Positions 8,498-14,650 of a stretch of DNA of 14,789 nucleotides are shown piece after piece; position 1 is the stretch's first letter; every line of letters begins with the position of its first letter. The stretch lies in NCBI GenBank assembly GCA_031553935.1, contig JAVBKS010000036.1, positions 1-14,789 of the forward strand, written 5' to 3'. The stretch comes from JAISDD01 sp031553935 (GTDB lineage: Bacteria; Bacillota; Syntrophomonadia; Syntrophomonadales; Syntrophomonadaceae). The notes below the pieces were generated by a model. The model did not search any database. It was given only the letters and a program-made list of their open reading frames with translations, and was not told the origin of the DNA. The position numbers and the translations under genes are program-made.

Positions 8498-9256
8498 ATG
8501 AGAAATAGATTTATAGATAAAGTGGTTATCGTAACTGGAGGTGCCCACGGAATCGGTGAGGCAGATGTCGTATCATTTGTCCAGGAAGGGGCAAAAGTTG
8601 TAATTGCAGATATCGATGAAGTTGCCGGAAAGGGTTTATCAGATCGTTTGAATACAGAAGGCTTTGACACTTTATTCGTGAAAGCTGATGTCACCGTTGA
8701 AGATCAAGTAAGTGACTTGATCGAAAAAACAGTCGAAAAATACGGAAAACTTGATGTAATGGTTGCTAATGCCGGTATTGGGGGAACTTATGCGCCACCA
8801 GTTGATCAAACTGTCGAAGACCTTGATCTGATTTATAACATAAATATTAAGGGGGTCTTTTTGTGTAACAAACATGCGGCTAAGCAAATGCTAAAGCAAG
8901 GAACTCCGGGATCAATAGTAAACATGGGATCAATTGAGAGCATATTAGCAAGGCCAAATACTACTCCCTACAATGCAACCAAAGGTGCTGTTAAACTCAT
9001 GACCCAATCGTTCGCTAGGGCTTATGCTGCTAATGGCATACGCTGCAATGCAGTAGGTCCGGGAGTAATACTAACTCCAATGGTCGAAAAACTAACCCAA
9101 AGCCCTGCACATAGACAGATGATGATAGACTTGCATCCCTTAGGCAGACTAGGAACACCTCAAGACGTTGCCAATGCTGTTCTTTTTCTCGCAAGTCATG
9201 AGTCTGCGTTCATAACAGGAACCTGCCTGATGGTTGATGGCGGCCACTGTGCGTAA
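8498..9256 (+). CDS. SDR family NAD-dependent oxidoreductase, tandem copy 2
   Basis: This 252-residue classical SDR resembles the preceding gene at roughly half of positions, so the pair is an older tandem duplication. TGGAHGIG is at 13-20, acidic D38 follows the second strand (NAD preference), NAG is at 91-93, and the triad is S145, Y158, K162. The C-terminal substrate region differs clearly between the two copies (around 190-215), so they probably act on different substrates or stereoisomers. GAGGTGG at 8484-8490 lies 7 bases before the ATG. A role as 3-hydroxyacyl-CoA dehydrogenase is inferred from the cluster, not proven by any motif. Confidence 0.88.
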   Translation: MRNRFIDKVVIVTGGAHGIGEADVVSFVQEGAKVVIADIDEVAGKGLSDRLNTEGFDTLFVKADVTVEDQVSDLIEKTVEKYGKLDVMVANAGIGGTYAPPVDQTVEDLDLIYNINIKGVFLCNKHAAKQMLKQGTPGSIVNMGSIESILARPNTTPYNATKGAVKLMTQSFARAYAANGIRCNAVGPGVILTPMVEKLTQSPAHRQMMIDLHPLGRLGTPQDVANAVLFLASHESAFITGTCLMVDGGHCA

Positions 9257-9299
9257 ATATTTTAGATAGAAAAAAAGTATTTCAAAACCAAAAATCTTG

Positions 9300-9336
9300 A
9301 TGCAGGAGAATATGCAATTAAACGGTTCTCCTGCAT
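9300..9336. other. hairpin downstream of the SDR pair
   Basis: A perfect 11-bp inverted repeat, ATGCAGGAGAA at 9300-9310 and TTCTCCTGCAT at 9326-9336, has a 15-base loop and begins 44 bases after the SDR stop codon. It lacks a T-run. A second small hairpin, GATACA/TGTATC, lies at 9344-9358. Together they probably mark the 3' end of the upstream transcript. Confidence 0.55.
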
Positions 9337-9429
9337 AATCGTCGATACACCATGTATCAAGGCAAACTGTAGCTAGATAGAAAAGAAGAAGCGCATATGG
9401 ATTCCTTAGAATTCGAGCGAGAAGAATAA

Positions 9430-9445
9430 TTGATAACTGTATCAA
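9430..9445. promoter_or_regulatory. putative operator TTGATA-N4-TATCAA, site 1
   Basis: A perfect inverted repeat, TTGATA-actg-TATCAA, lies five bases upstream of the -35 box at 9451. The same 12 defined bases with a 4-base spacer recur at 14196-14211 and 14414-14429 near the TetR-family gene. This makes a shared transcription-factor site likely; which protein binds it is inference. Confidence 0.7.
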
Positions 9446-9450
9446 AAATA

Positions 9451-9479
9451 TTGACATAGAAAGAAATTACTAGTAAAAT
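9451..9479 (+). promoter_or_regulatory. sigma-A-type promoter upstream of the decayed thiolase and CoA-transferase copy 2
   Basis: TTGACA at 9451-9456 and TAAAAT at 9474-9479 are separated by 17 bases, a near-consensus promoter. The start of transcription would be near 9486. It would read through the dead thiolase, giving CoA-transferase copy 2 a leader of about 770 bases. The hexamers and spacing are identical to those of the promoter at 14219-14247. Confidence 0.7.
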
Positions 9480-9522
9480 CAAAACAGTTATTTAGATATA
9501 TATAATAATAAATAGTACAAGA

Positions 9523-10184
9523 ATGATAACCCTTGAAATTGCGAAAATACCCAAGACATAGAGCAGTCTATGAAATGATTATAATTATTAAAAGCATCAA
9601 AAACATATAAAATAATCATTATTTTTTGTTATGTCGACCAATTCTACTATACAATGGATCTTCACTTTTTTGTTAGCCGATTAACCGACCAACCTTATTA
9701 GTTGATAGTCACTCTTTCCAAAGCTGAAAACTATTGCATTATTGAATAATAGGTTTTTGGCGACTTATATTTCTGGATTGGAAATGAAGGGAGGTGCAAA
9801 CGGCAAGAATATAGTCATTTATTCACACATTTAGCCAGTTTAGACTATTAGGAAACAACGCTATTCTACGAAAATTAATCAAATATCAAGCCGTTACTGA
9901 CAACCGAAACGACACCAGCACAAATGCAAACGATGTAGTAAAAATGACTCGAGAAACTGATGGATTGGGACTGCAGCAATAAGCAAAAGTTACGCAGAAT
10001 CAGTATTGCCGACGAAATTAAGTATATCGCCTACGTACCTACAAAAGTTATCTAGCAAGCATGAAAAATTATTAAGCATCAATACACTAATGCGTTTAGC
10101 AGTTCTAATATCATTCAATTAAAGCTGTTTGAAATCAAGGCAATTAATATAGCCAACCCAATTTTTGTTCCTGATGACCAAATG
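9523..10184 (+). pseudogene. decayed thiolase gene (paralogue of 115-1335)
   Basis: Broken reading frames in this stretch align in order with the intact thiolase. From ATG 9523 the peptide MITLEIAKIPKT resembles thiolase 9-20 and is followed by a stop. A segment at about 9631 (M-S-T-N-S-T-I-Q) corresponds to the active-site region C-S-T-T-S-A-A-Q with the nucleophile lost. From 9890 the frame reads DVVKMTRETDGLGLQQ, then a TAA at 9980, then AKV, matching thiolase 260-280. After a frameshift, ADEIKYIAYVPTKVI from about 10008 matches thiolase 287-301 and runs into a TAG at 10053. LKLFEIKAINI near 10119 matches 310-320. There are several deletions, at least two internal stops and frame changes, so no thiolase can be made. 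The 5' boundary is less sure than the core (9780-10150). Confidence 0.78.
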
Positions 10185-10214
10185 GAAAGCCAGCCGGCTT
10201 TCCCAGAAAAAAGT
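10185..10214 (+). pseudogene. possible 3' scrap of an enoyl-CoA hydratase gene
   Basis: Immediately after the dead thiolase the codons read ESQPAFPEKS, resembling the last residues EKRKPVFQGK of the hydratase at 1439-2218, with similar nucleotides (CCGG-TTTCC-AG-AAAA). It sits just before the CoA-transferase, exactly where the hydratase sits in the intact cassette. The match is short, so this is tentative. Confidence 0.35.
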
Positions 10215-10257
10215 TCACAGTTAATGAGGAGAAGACGCAATAATTGGAGGGATTTGT

Positions 10258-11619
10258 ATGACACTAAAATGGCAGGAGTACTATAAATCTAGAACAATAG
10301 ATGCTCGGACGGCCGCTGAAATGGTTCAACCTAATTGGACGATGATGATGAGTATTGGCGCAACTCCGACCAGCGCAGAAGTATATGCAGAAATAGTAAA
10401 ACGTAAAGACCAGTACGAAAATGTGAGAATAAATGAATGCTTGATAATATCGCCTAATATATGGCTTGACCGCCAAACTGTTATCGATTCTTATCCGAAA
10501 ATAACGGGTAGCACCGGATATGCGATTGGTCCGAACCGTAATATGTTCAGTGAAAAACTGCGCGATATTTTAATATCCGGAGCCTATGATGGGGCTGAAC
10601 ATATGGGCTATGAATGCGATATGTGGTTCGTGACCACAACCCGGCCTGACAAAAACGGATTTGTTAACCTTTCCTTGAATAATTTCTTTCAACAAGACGG
10701 AATTAGAATCGGCCGCCAGGTTGGCAAGAATAAGATTACAATTGCCGAATGTAATGACCAGCTGCCTACTGTTTTTGGTGACAGCTTTATGCATGTTAGC
10801 GAAATCGACTATTTTATAGAGATTTCCAAAGAACCTCCCTATTATTCGCCTGCTGGTACTGAACCCGCCAAGGAAGAATTATCTATGGCTCAGTACGTAA
10901 TCGACCAGATTAATGATGGAGATATAGTACAAGTAGGTATTGGACCGATTCCGGAAACTGTCTCCCGTTTATTAGATGGTAAGCATGACTTGGGAATAGT
11001 AACTGAGGTTTTCGTAAACGGACATTTGGATATGATTGAAAAAGGCATAGTAACTAATATGAAGAAGCCTGATCATCTCTACAAGGGAATATCAATATTT
11101 GCATTTATTTTAGGAGACAAGAAGCTCTACGATTACTGCGCCGAGAATTACGCTACCCAAATTCATTCAGGGTATAAAGTAGCCCATCCCATGTTTATCG
11201 GTCAGCATCCTAACTTCGTTGCCATGAATAATGCCTTGATGATAGATTTGACCGGGCAAATTAATTGCGAAGGGTTTGGTCATCGCCAGATTAGCGGTGT
11301 CGGCGGACAGTTTCACTTTCAATTAGGCTCCAGATTTTCACCGGGTGGCAGAGCAATCACCTTAATAAAAGCTGCAAGCAAAAATCCTGATGGAAGCTTA
11401 CGCTCAGCTATAGTGCCGGAGTTTATTGCCGGAACCCCGGTTTCGGTCGGCAGAACTTGGGCGGACATAATAATAACAGAATACGGAGCAGTTGACATTA
11501 GATATAAGACTGCCAGAAACCGTGCTGATGCCTTGATTTCAATTGCACATCCAGATTTCCGAGGAGAACTGCGCAAAGCAGCCAGAAGGAACTTATGGCC
11601 GGCATTTGATCAGGGATGA
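10258..11619 (+). CDS. class I acyl-CoA:carboxylate CoA-transferase, copy 2
   Basis: This intact 453-residue paralogue of the gene at 2271 keeps the family active site: E250 in LGIVTEVFVNG, GIGPIPETV at 227-235, and SGVGGQ at 346-351. It would exchange CoA between acyl-CoA and a free acid. It is only about half identical to copy 1, and the two differ throughout residues 30-130, so different acid substrates are likely. GGAGGG at about 10246-10251 precedes the ATG. Unlike copy 1 it stands alone: the thiolase and hydratase once in front of it have decayed, while its reading frame is clean, which argues that it is still selected. It has its own promoter (9451) and a strong terminator (11634). Confidence 0.92.
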   Translation: MTLKWQEYYKSRTIDARTAAEMVQPNWTMMMSIGATPTSAEVYAEIVKRKDQYENVRINECLIISPNIWLDRQTVIDSYPKITGSTGYAIGPNRNMFSEKLRDILISGAYDGAEHMGYECDMWFVTTTRPDKNGFVNLSLNNFFQQDGIRIGRQVGKNKITIAECNDQLPTVFGDSFMHVSEIDYFIEISKEPPYYSPAGTEPAKEELSMAQYVIDQINDGDIVQVGIGPIPETVSRLLDGKHDLGIVTEVFVNGHLDMIEKGIVTNMKKPDHLYKGISIFAFILGDKKLYDYCAENYATQIHSGYKVAHPMFIGQHPNFVAMNNALMIDLTGQINCEGFGHRQISGVGGQFHFQLGSRFSPGGRAITLIKAASKNPDGSLRSAIVPEFIAGTPVSVGRTWADIIITEYGAVDIRYKTARNRADALISIAHPDFRGELRKAARRNLWPAFDQG

Positions 11620-11633
11620 TATAGAATAATTAT

Positions 11634-11664
11634 AACGGCTAGAAGCATACTTCTAGCCGTTTTT
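11634..11664 (+). terminator. intrinsic terminator of CoA-transferase copy 2
   Basis: A perfect 12-bp stem (AACGGCTAGAAG at 11634-11645, CTTCTAGCCGTT at 11650-11661) with a CATA loop ends in a run of five T at 11660-11664. It begins 15 bases after the stop codon and is a textbook Rho-independent terminator. Confidence 0.93.
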
Positions 11665-11730
11665 GATTACGTTTTTTCAAAGCATTAAGAGATAAGAGTT
11701 TAGATAATCCTTATTAGTCTCGTTCTTTTT

Positions 11731-12324
11731 CAAAACGCTTAAGTATTGGGGGAACGAATAATCCCTTCCGGTCCTCTGACGCCGAAGCATCTGGAAAACA
11801 CTATTACCAGTTACCAAACGAAAGCCGAGCACGAAGAAGGCGTTTGTCTGAGGCGGAGCCGAGTTTAACGCCTTAAAAGGTGCGCAGGCAGAGTTTAGGT
11901 AAATGTTTAGGGTTTTTCATTGCGCAGGCAGTTTTCTTTGGTATCTTTCTTTTGCGCCAAAAGAAAGTACAGGTATATGGTCAGCGAAATTTATAATATC
12001 GATAATTGCTTCTGAGTTAAATTAAAATAATCGATTCGGGTACTTTTTTTAAAAAAAGTACCCGAATAACTTCTTCGCGAGATAATCATTGGACATTCAG
12101 CGGCTAGGCTTTAGACTGTCTAAAAAGTCCATCTACTTCGTTGACTTCAAAGTTAGCGAACTCAACGTATTACAAATACGCCCTCATCCGCTAACTTTTC
12201 GTCGCCTCGTATCTGGAGCTTTTTATCCTAGTCTAACGCATATAATACGGTTTTAATTCGTTCATTTAACAGGATGCCTTTTTATGCTCATCCCTTACGC
12301 CAGCTAACTGTAACCAATTATTTT
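11731..12324. repeat. long palindrome-rich repeat, unit 1 (carries MITE-like insertion)
   Basis: First unit of a tandem array; the core up to 12113 is about 95 percent identical to the cores at 12325 and 12872. It holds a stem AAGGCGTT/AACGCCTT at 11837-11874, a 10-bp stem CTTTCTTTTG/CAAAAGAAAG at 11945-11967, and a 28-base perfect palindrome at 12037-12064 (CGGGTAC, seven T, seven A, GTACCCG). The short word TGCGCAGGCAG occurs twice inside the unit. The core is interrupted at 12114-12233 by a MITE-like element. No reading frame or protein similarity is visible, so it is non-coding. Confidence 0.85.
12114..12233. mobile_element. MITE-like structured element (GACT...AGTC), copy 2
   Basis: This 120-bp element lies inside repeat unit 1. 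It shares its left 21 and right 17 bases with the copy at 4851-5015. Units 2 and 3 lack it and read straight through (GACTGTCTAA followed by CGCATATAA), so the insertion is visible by comparison. The word GTCTAA occurs at both edges (12118-12123 and 12231-12236). The interior folds as nested hairpins: AAAGTTAGCG at 12149-12158 with CGCTAACTTT at 12189-12198, enclosing CGTATT/AATACG at 12166-12180. It encodes nothing. Confidence 0.72.
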
Positions 12325-12871
12325 CGAAACGCTCAGTATAGGGGGAACGGATAATCCCTTCCGGTCCTCTGACGCCGAAGCATTTGGAAAACACTATTAC
12401 CAGTTACCAAACGAAAGCCGAGCACGAAGAAGGCGTTTGTCTGAGGCGAAGCCGAGTTTAACGCCTTAAAAGGTGCGCAGGCAGAGTTTAGGTAAATGTT
12501 TAGGGTTTTTCATTGCGCAGGCAGCTTTTCTTTGGTATCTTTCTTTTGCGCCAAAAGAAAGTACAGGTATATGGTCAGCGAAATTTATAATATCGATAAT
12601 TGCTTCTGAGTTAAATTAAAACAATCGATTCCGGTACTTTTTTTAAAAAAAGTACCCAAAAAACTTCTTCGCGAAAAATAATAGGACATTCAGAGGCTAG
12701 GCTTTAGACTGTCTAACGCATATAATACGGAAGACTCCCCCTGTCACCATAGGTGACATCCCCCTTGGAGAGGGGGACAAAGCCTCCCTTTCGAGGGAGG
12801 TGGCGCGAAGCGACGGAGGGAGTCCTTTTTATGCTCATCCCTTACGCCAGCTAACTGTAACCAATTATTTT
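12325..12871. repeat. long palindrome-rich repeat, unit 2 (carries GACTCCC element)
   Basis: Second unit, begun at the same internal point as unit 1, 594 bases downstream. It has the same stems: CTTTCTTTTG/CAAAAGAAAG at 12539-12561 and a 24-base palindrome with seven T and seven A at 12633-12656. At 12707-12716 it has the uninterrupted site GACTGTCTAA where unit 1 carries its insertion. The tail before unit 3 (from CCTTTTTATGCTC) matches the tail of unit 1, apart from the GACTCCC element at 12733-12824. Confidence 0.85.
12733..12824. mobile_element. small structured GACTCCC...GGGAGTC element
   Basis: A 92-bp block bounded by the inverted repeat GACTCCC/GGGAGTC. It contains successive perfect hairpins: TGTCACC/GGTGACA at 12742-12758, TCCCCCT/AGGGGGA at 12759-12777, CCTCCCT/AGGGAGG with a TTCG loop at 12783-12800, and CGC/GCG at 12804-12812. 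In unit 1 the same spot, between ATACGG and CCTTTTTATGCTC, holds an unrelated 26 bases. I recognise the design as a type of intergenic repeat common in Bacillota; it has no coding capacity. Confidence 0.75.
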
Positions 12872-13270
12872 CGAAACGCTTAAGTATTGGGGGAACGAAT
12901 AATCCCTTCCGGTCCCCTGACGCCGAAGCATCTGGAAAACACTATTACCATTTACCAAACGATAGTCGAGCACGAAAAAGGCGTTTGTCTGAGGCGAAGC
13001 CGAGTTTAACGCCTTAAAAGGTGCGCAGGCAGAGTTTAGGTAAATGTTTAGGGTTTTTCATTGCGCAGGCAGTTTTCTTTGGTATCTTTCTTTTGCGCCA
13101 AAAGAAAGTACAGGAATATGGTCAGCGAAATTTATAATATCGATAATTGCTTCTGAGTTAAATTAAAATAATCGATTCCGGTACTTTTTTTAAAAAAAGT
13201 ACCCAAAAAACTTCTTCGCGAAAAATAATAGGACATTCAGAGGCTAGGCTTTAGACTGTCTAACGCATAT
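12872..13270. repeat. long palindrome-rich repeat, unit 3
   Basis: Third unit, with stem CTTTCTTTTG/CAAAAGAAAG at 13086-13108 and the 24-base T7A7 palindrome at 13180-13203. The uninterrupted GACTGTCTAA site is at 13254-13263. It lacks the tail that links units 1-2 and 2-3 and is instead joined within a few bases to the partial unit 4. Confidence 0.83.
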
Positions 13271-13275
13271 AAGGA

Positions 13276-13437
13276 TTTTCATTGCGCAGGCAGTTTTCTT
13301 TGGTATCTTTCTTTTGCGCCAAAAGAAAGTACAGGTTATATTGTCAACAAAATTTATTATTTCGAGAATTGCTTTTGAGCTAAATTAAAATAATCGATTT
13401 GGGTACTTTATTTGAAAAAAGTACCCAAAAAACTTCT
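13276..13437. repeat. long palindrome-rich repeat, partial and diverged unit 4
   Basis: Begins in the middle of the unit (TTTTCATTGCGCAGGCAG) and ends at the CTTCTTCG word that follows the T7A7 palindrome in the other units. The CTTTCTTTTG/CAAAAGAAAG stem is intact at 13307-13329, but the T/A palindrome at 13401-13426 has several changes. It is clearly more diverged than units 1-3, so it may be the oldest copy. It ends 27 bases before the stop codon of the TetR-family gene. Confidence 0.78.
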
Positions 13438-13464
13438 TCGTCACTTTTTCGTGGAAAAACAGGA

Positions 13465-14124
13465 CTACTCTTCAAGTTGCAGCCAATATTCGATATGCAT
13501 TTCATAGAGTTTTTCCTTATCTTGCGATTCAAAAAGATCGATCATGCTTTGAATATATTTTTCGTGGTCAGGATAATCAACATGAGCGAAAAAACTCTGG
13601 GCCATGACCCTAAAAATTCTGATATAGTCGTAATTATCCAAAATCTTACGCTGACGCTCCAATACTGCGCAAACAGAATAAATTGAACAAGTGCTGGCAA
13701 TATATGCTGAACTGGCTTTGAATGGTATGTCCTGCTCAAAAAAAGCTTCGCAGGCTCGCCTATAGAGGGGATTTATCCTAATCTCCATGTTGTTATGAAC
13801 TTTCGACAACTCAGTTATACAACGTCTAATGACAGAATTTATACTAGCCAAATAAAACCATAATAAGTGGCGAAGAAAGAGATAACTCAGTTGATCACAG
13901 TATGGGTCCAAGGGCTCCAAAATAATATTTGAACTCTTAAATGATTCTTCATAAACTGCTGCTACAAGATCCTCCTTCTTGGGGAAATAGTATAAAACAT
14001 GTCCAACGCTGGTATCGCAGCTTTCGGCAATTTTTTTAATAGAAGTGGCAGTATATCCGTGCTTTGCAAGTAATCTAAGAAAATGCCTTATCATCTTTAA
14101 TCTAGTTTTATCACTTTTTTTCAC
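13465..14124 (-). CDS. TetR/AcrR family transcriptional regulator
   Basis: This 219-residue protein has an N-terminal TetR-type DNA-binding domain at about 8-55, with the helix-turn-helix in T27-S-I-K-K-I-A-E-S to V43-L-Y-Y-F and the typical K-K-E-D-L that follows. The rest is a helical ligand/dimer domain with no recognisable specificity. The start is GTG (CAC at 14122-14124 on the plus strand), with GGAGA at 14135-14139 about 10 bases upstream on the coding strand. It is divergent from the SDR gene at 14651 and shares the control region with it. In such clusters TetR proteins often sense acyl-CoAs; that is inference here. The TTGATA-N4-TATCAA sites at 14196, 14414 and 9430 are candidate operators. 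Confidence 0.88.
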   Translation of the reverse strand: MKKSDKTRLKMIRHFLRLLAKHGYTATSIKKIAESCDTSVGHVLYYFPKKEDLVAAVYEESFKSSNIILEPLDPYCDQLSYLFLRHLLWFYLASINSVIRRCITELSKVHNNMEIRINPLYRRACEAFFEQDIPFKASSAYIASTCSIYSVCAVLERQRKILDNYDYIRIFRVMAQSFFAHVDYPDHEKYIQSMIDLFESQDKEKLYEMHIEYWLQLEE

Positions 14125-14155
14125 AATAATTATTTCTCCAGTCTATTCAGCATAT

Positions 14156-14184
14156 ATTCTATTTCATAAATGAATTAATATCAA
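14156..14184 (-). promoter_or_regulatory. promoter of the TetR-family gene
   Basis: On the minus strand TTGATA (plus-strand TATCAA at 14179-14184) and TAGAAT (plus-strand ATTCTA at 14156-14161) are separated by exactly 17 bases. Transcription would start near 14149, giving a leader of about 25 bases. The -35 box is itself a TATCAA half-site, so autoregulation is plausible. Confidence 0.65.
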
Positions 14185-14189
14185 ATCAA

Positions 14190-14201
14190 TATCAATTGAT
14201 A
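14190..14201. promoter_or_regulatory. palindrome TATCAATTGATA between divergent promoters
   Basis: A perfect 12-base palindrome made of TATCAA joined directly to TTGATA. Its right half is also the left arm of the operator at 14196-14211. It forms part of a cluster of TATCAA words at 14179, 14190 and 14206, which could let several regulator dimers bind side by side. Confidence 0.5.
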
Positions 14202-14211
14202 GCAATATCAA
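14196..14211. promoter_or_regulatory. putative operator TTGATA-N4-TATCAA, site 2
   Basis: Perfect inverted repeat TTGATA-gcaa-TATCAA. It lies seven bases upstream of the plus-strand -35 box (14219) and 11 bases beyond the minus-strand -35 box (14184), between the two divergent promoters. The arrangement operator, short A/T spacer, TTGACA repeats that at 9430-9456. Confidence 0.7.
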
Positions 14212-14218
14212 AAATATA

Positions 14219-14247
14219 TTGACACAAATTGATATACATATTAAAAT
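14219..14247 (+). promoter_or_regulatory. sigma-A-type promoter toward the terminal SDR gene
   Basis: TTGACA at 14219-14224 and TAAAAT at 14242-14247 are separated by 17 bases. The start would be near 14254, leaving an unusually long leader of about 400 bases before the ATG at 14651. Both hexamers and the spacing are identical to those at 9451-9479. Confidence 0.7.
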
Positions 14248-14308
14248 CGAGTTAATATTTAAGTTGCAATTGAAGATAAAAGAATTCCCGTTTCATAGTT
14301 GACGGCTT

Positions 14309-14400
14309 CAAAAATAGGCCTTAAACCTGATTAAATAGGCCGATTAATATGGATAAGCATAATAGAATATATTATTGTTTTCTATTAAAGCCTATTTGTG
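14309..14400. other. inverted AAATAGGC repeats in the leader of the SDR gene
   Basis: The 16 bases at 14309-14324 and the reverse complement of 14385-14400 match at 14 of 16 positions around the word AAATAGGC, with a 60-base spacer. A third AAATAGGC stands in direct orientation at 14333-14340. They could form a leader RNA stem or be binding sites of a second regulator. No reading frame with a ribosome binding site lies in this stretch. Confidence 0.5.
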
Positions 14401-14410
14401 CAATCCGACT

Positions 14411-14432
14411 GTATTGATAAATATATCAATAC
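14411..14432. promoter_or_regulatory. putative operator TTGATA-N4-TATCAA, site 3 (extended)
   Basis: A perfect inverted repeat with 9-base arms, GTATTGATA-aata-TATCAATAC; its core at 14414-14429 is the same as sites 1 and 2. It lies about 160 bases downstream of the predicted start from the 14219 promoter, where a bound repressor could block elongation or support looping with site 2. The rest of the stretch to 14635 shows a ribosome-binding-site-like GGAGGTG at 14581-14587 without a usable reading frame, and a palindrome AATAATT/AATTATT at 14622-14635. Confidence 0.65.
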
Positions 14433-14650
14433 GATGAAAAAAGAAATCTATCCAATTTACCAGTCTTCCCCGTTGAATGTAAACATATCACCAGTTGAGT
14501 TAGTATCAATTCGCAAAAAATGTATTAATCATATTTGATAAACAGAATTTCGACCACTATTTCAATCAATTAAAACCAAAGGAGGTGTATTAGAAGACGG
14601 CAAACAAATAGCGGAAGCCTGAATAATTAATTATTGGGAGGAAAGAAAAA

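Noticed and set aside
9149..9457. Minus-strand 102-codon frame over the end of SDR copy 2
   Set aside because: It overlaps a strong coding gene and two intergenic hairpins, and resembles no protein family I can recognise.
9399..9480. Extension of the dead thiolase further upstream, over the promoter
   Set aside because: A loose match exists, but this stretch is better explained by the operator and promoter; the alignment from ATG 9523 onwards is more consistent.
11731..13437. CRISPR array
   Set aside because: Units are about 390-590 bases long, without short regular repeats or unique spacers, and no cas gene is present.
13399..13686. Plus-strand 95-codon reading frame starting in repeat unit 4
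   Set aside because: It is antisense to the well-supported TetR-family gene, has no good ribosome binding site, and its composition is that of a shadow frame.
14578..14610. Small gene behind the strong GGAGGTG at 14581
   Set aside because: No ATG, GTG or TTG at proper distance opens a frame longer than a few codons; a stop follows at once.
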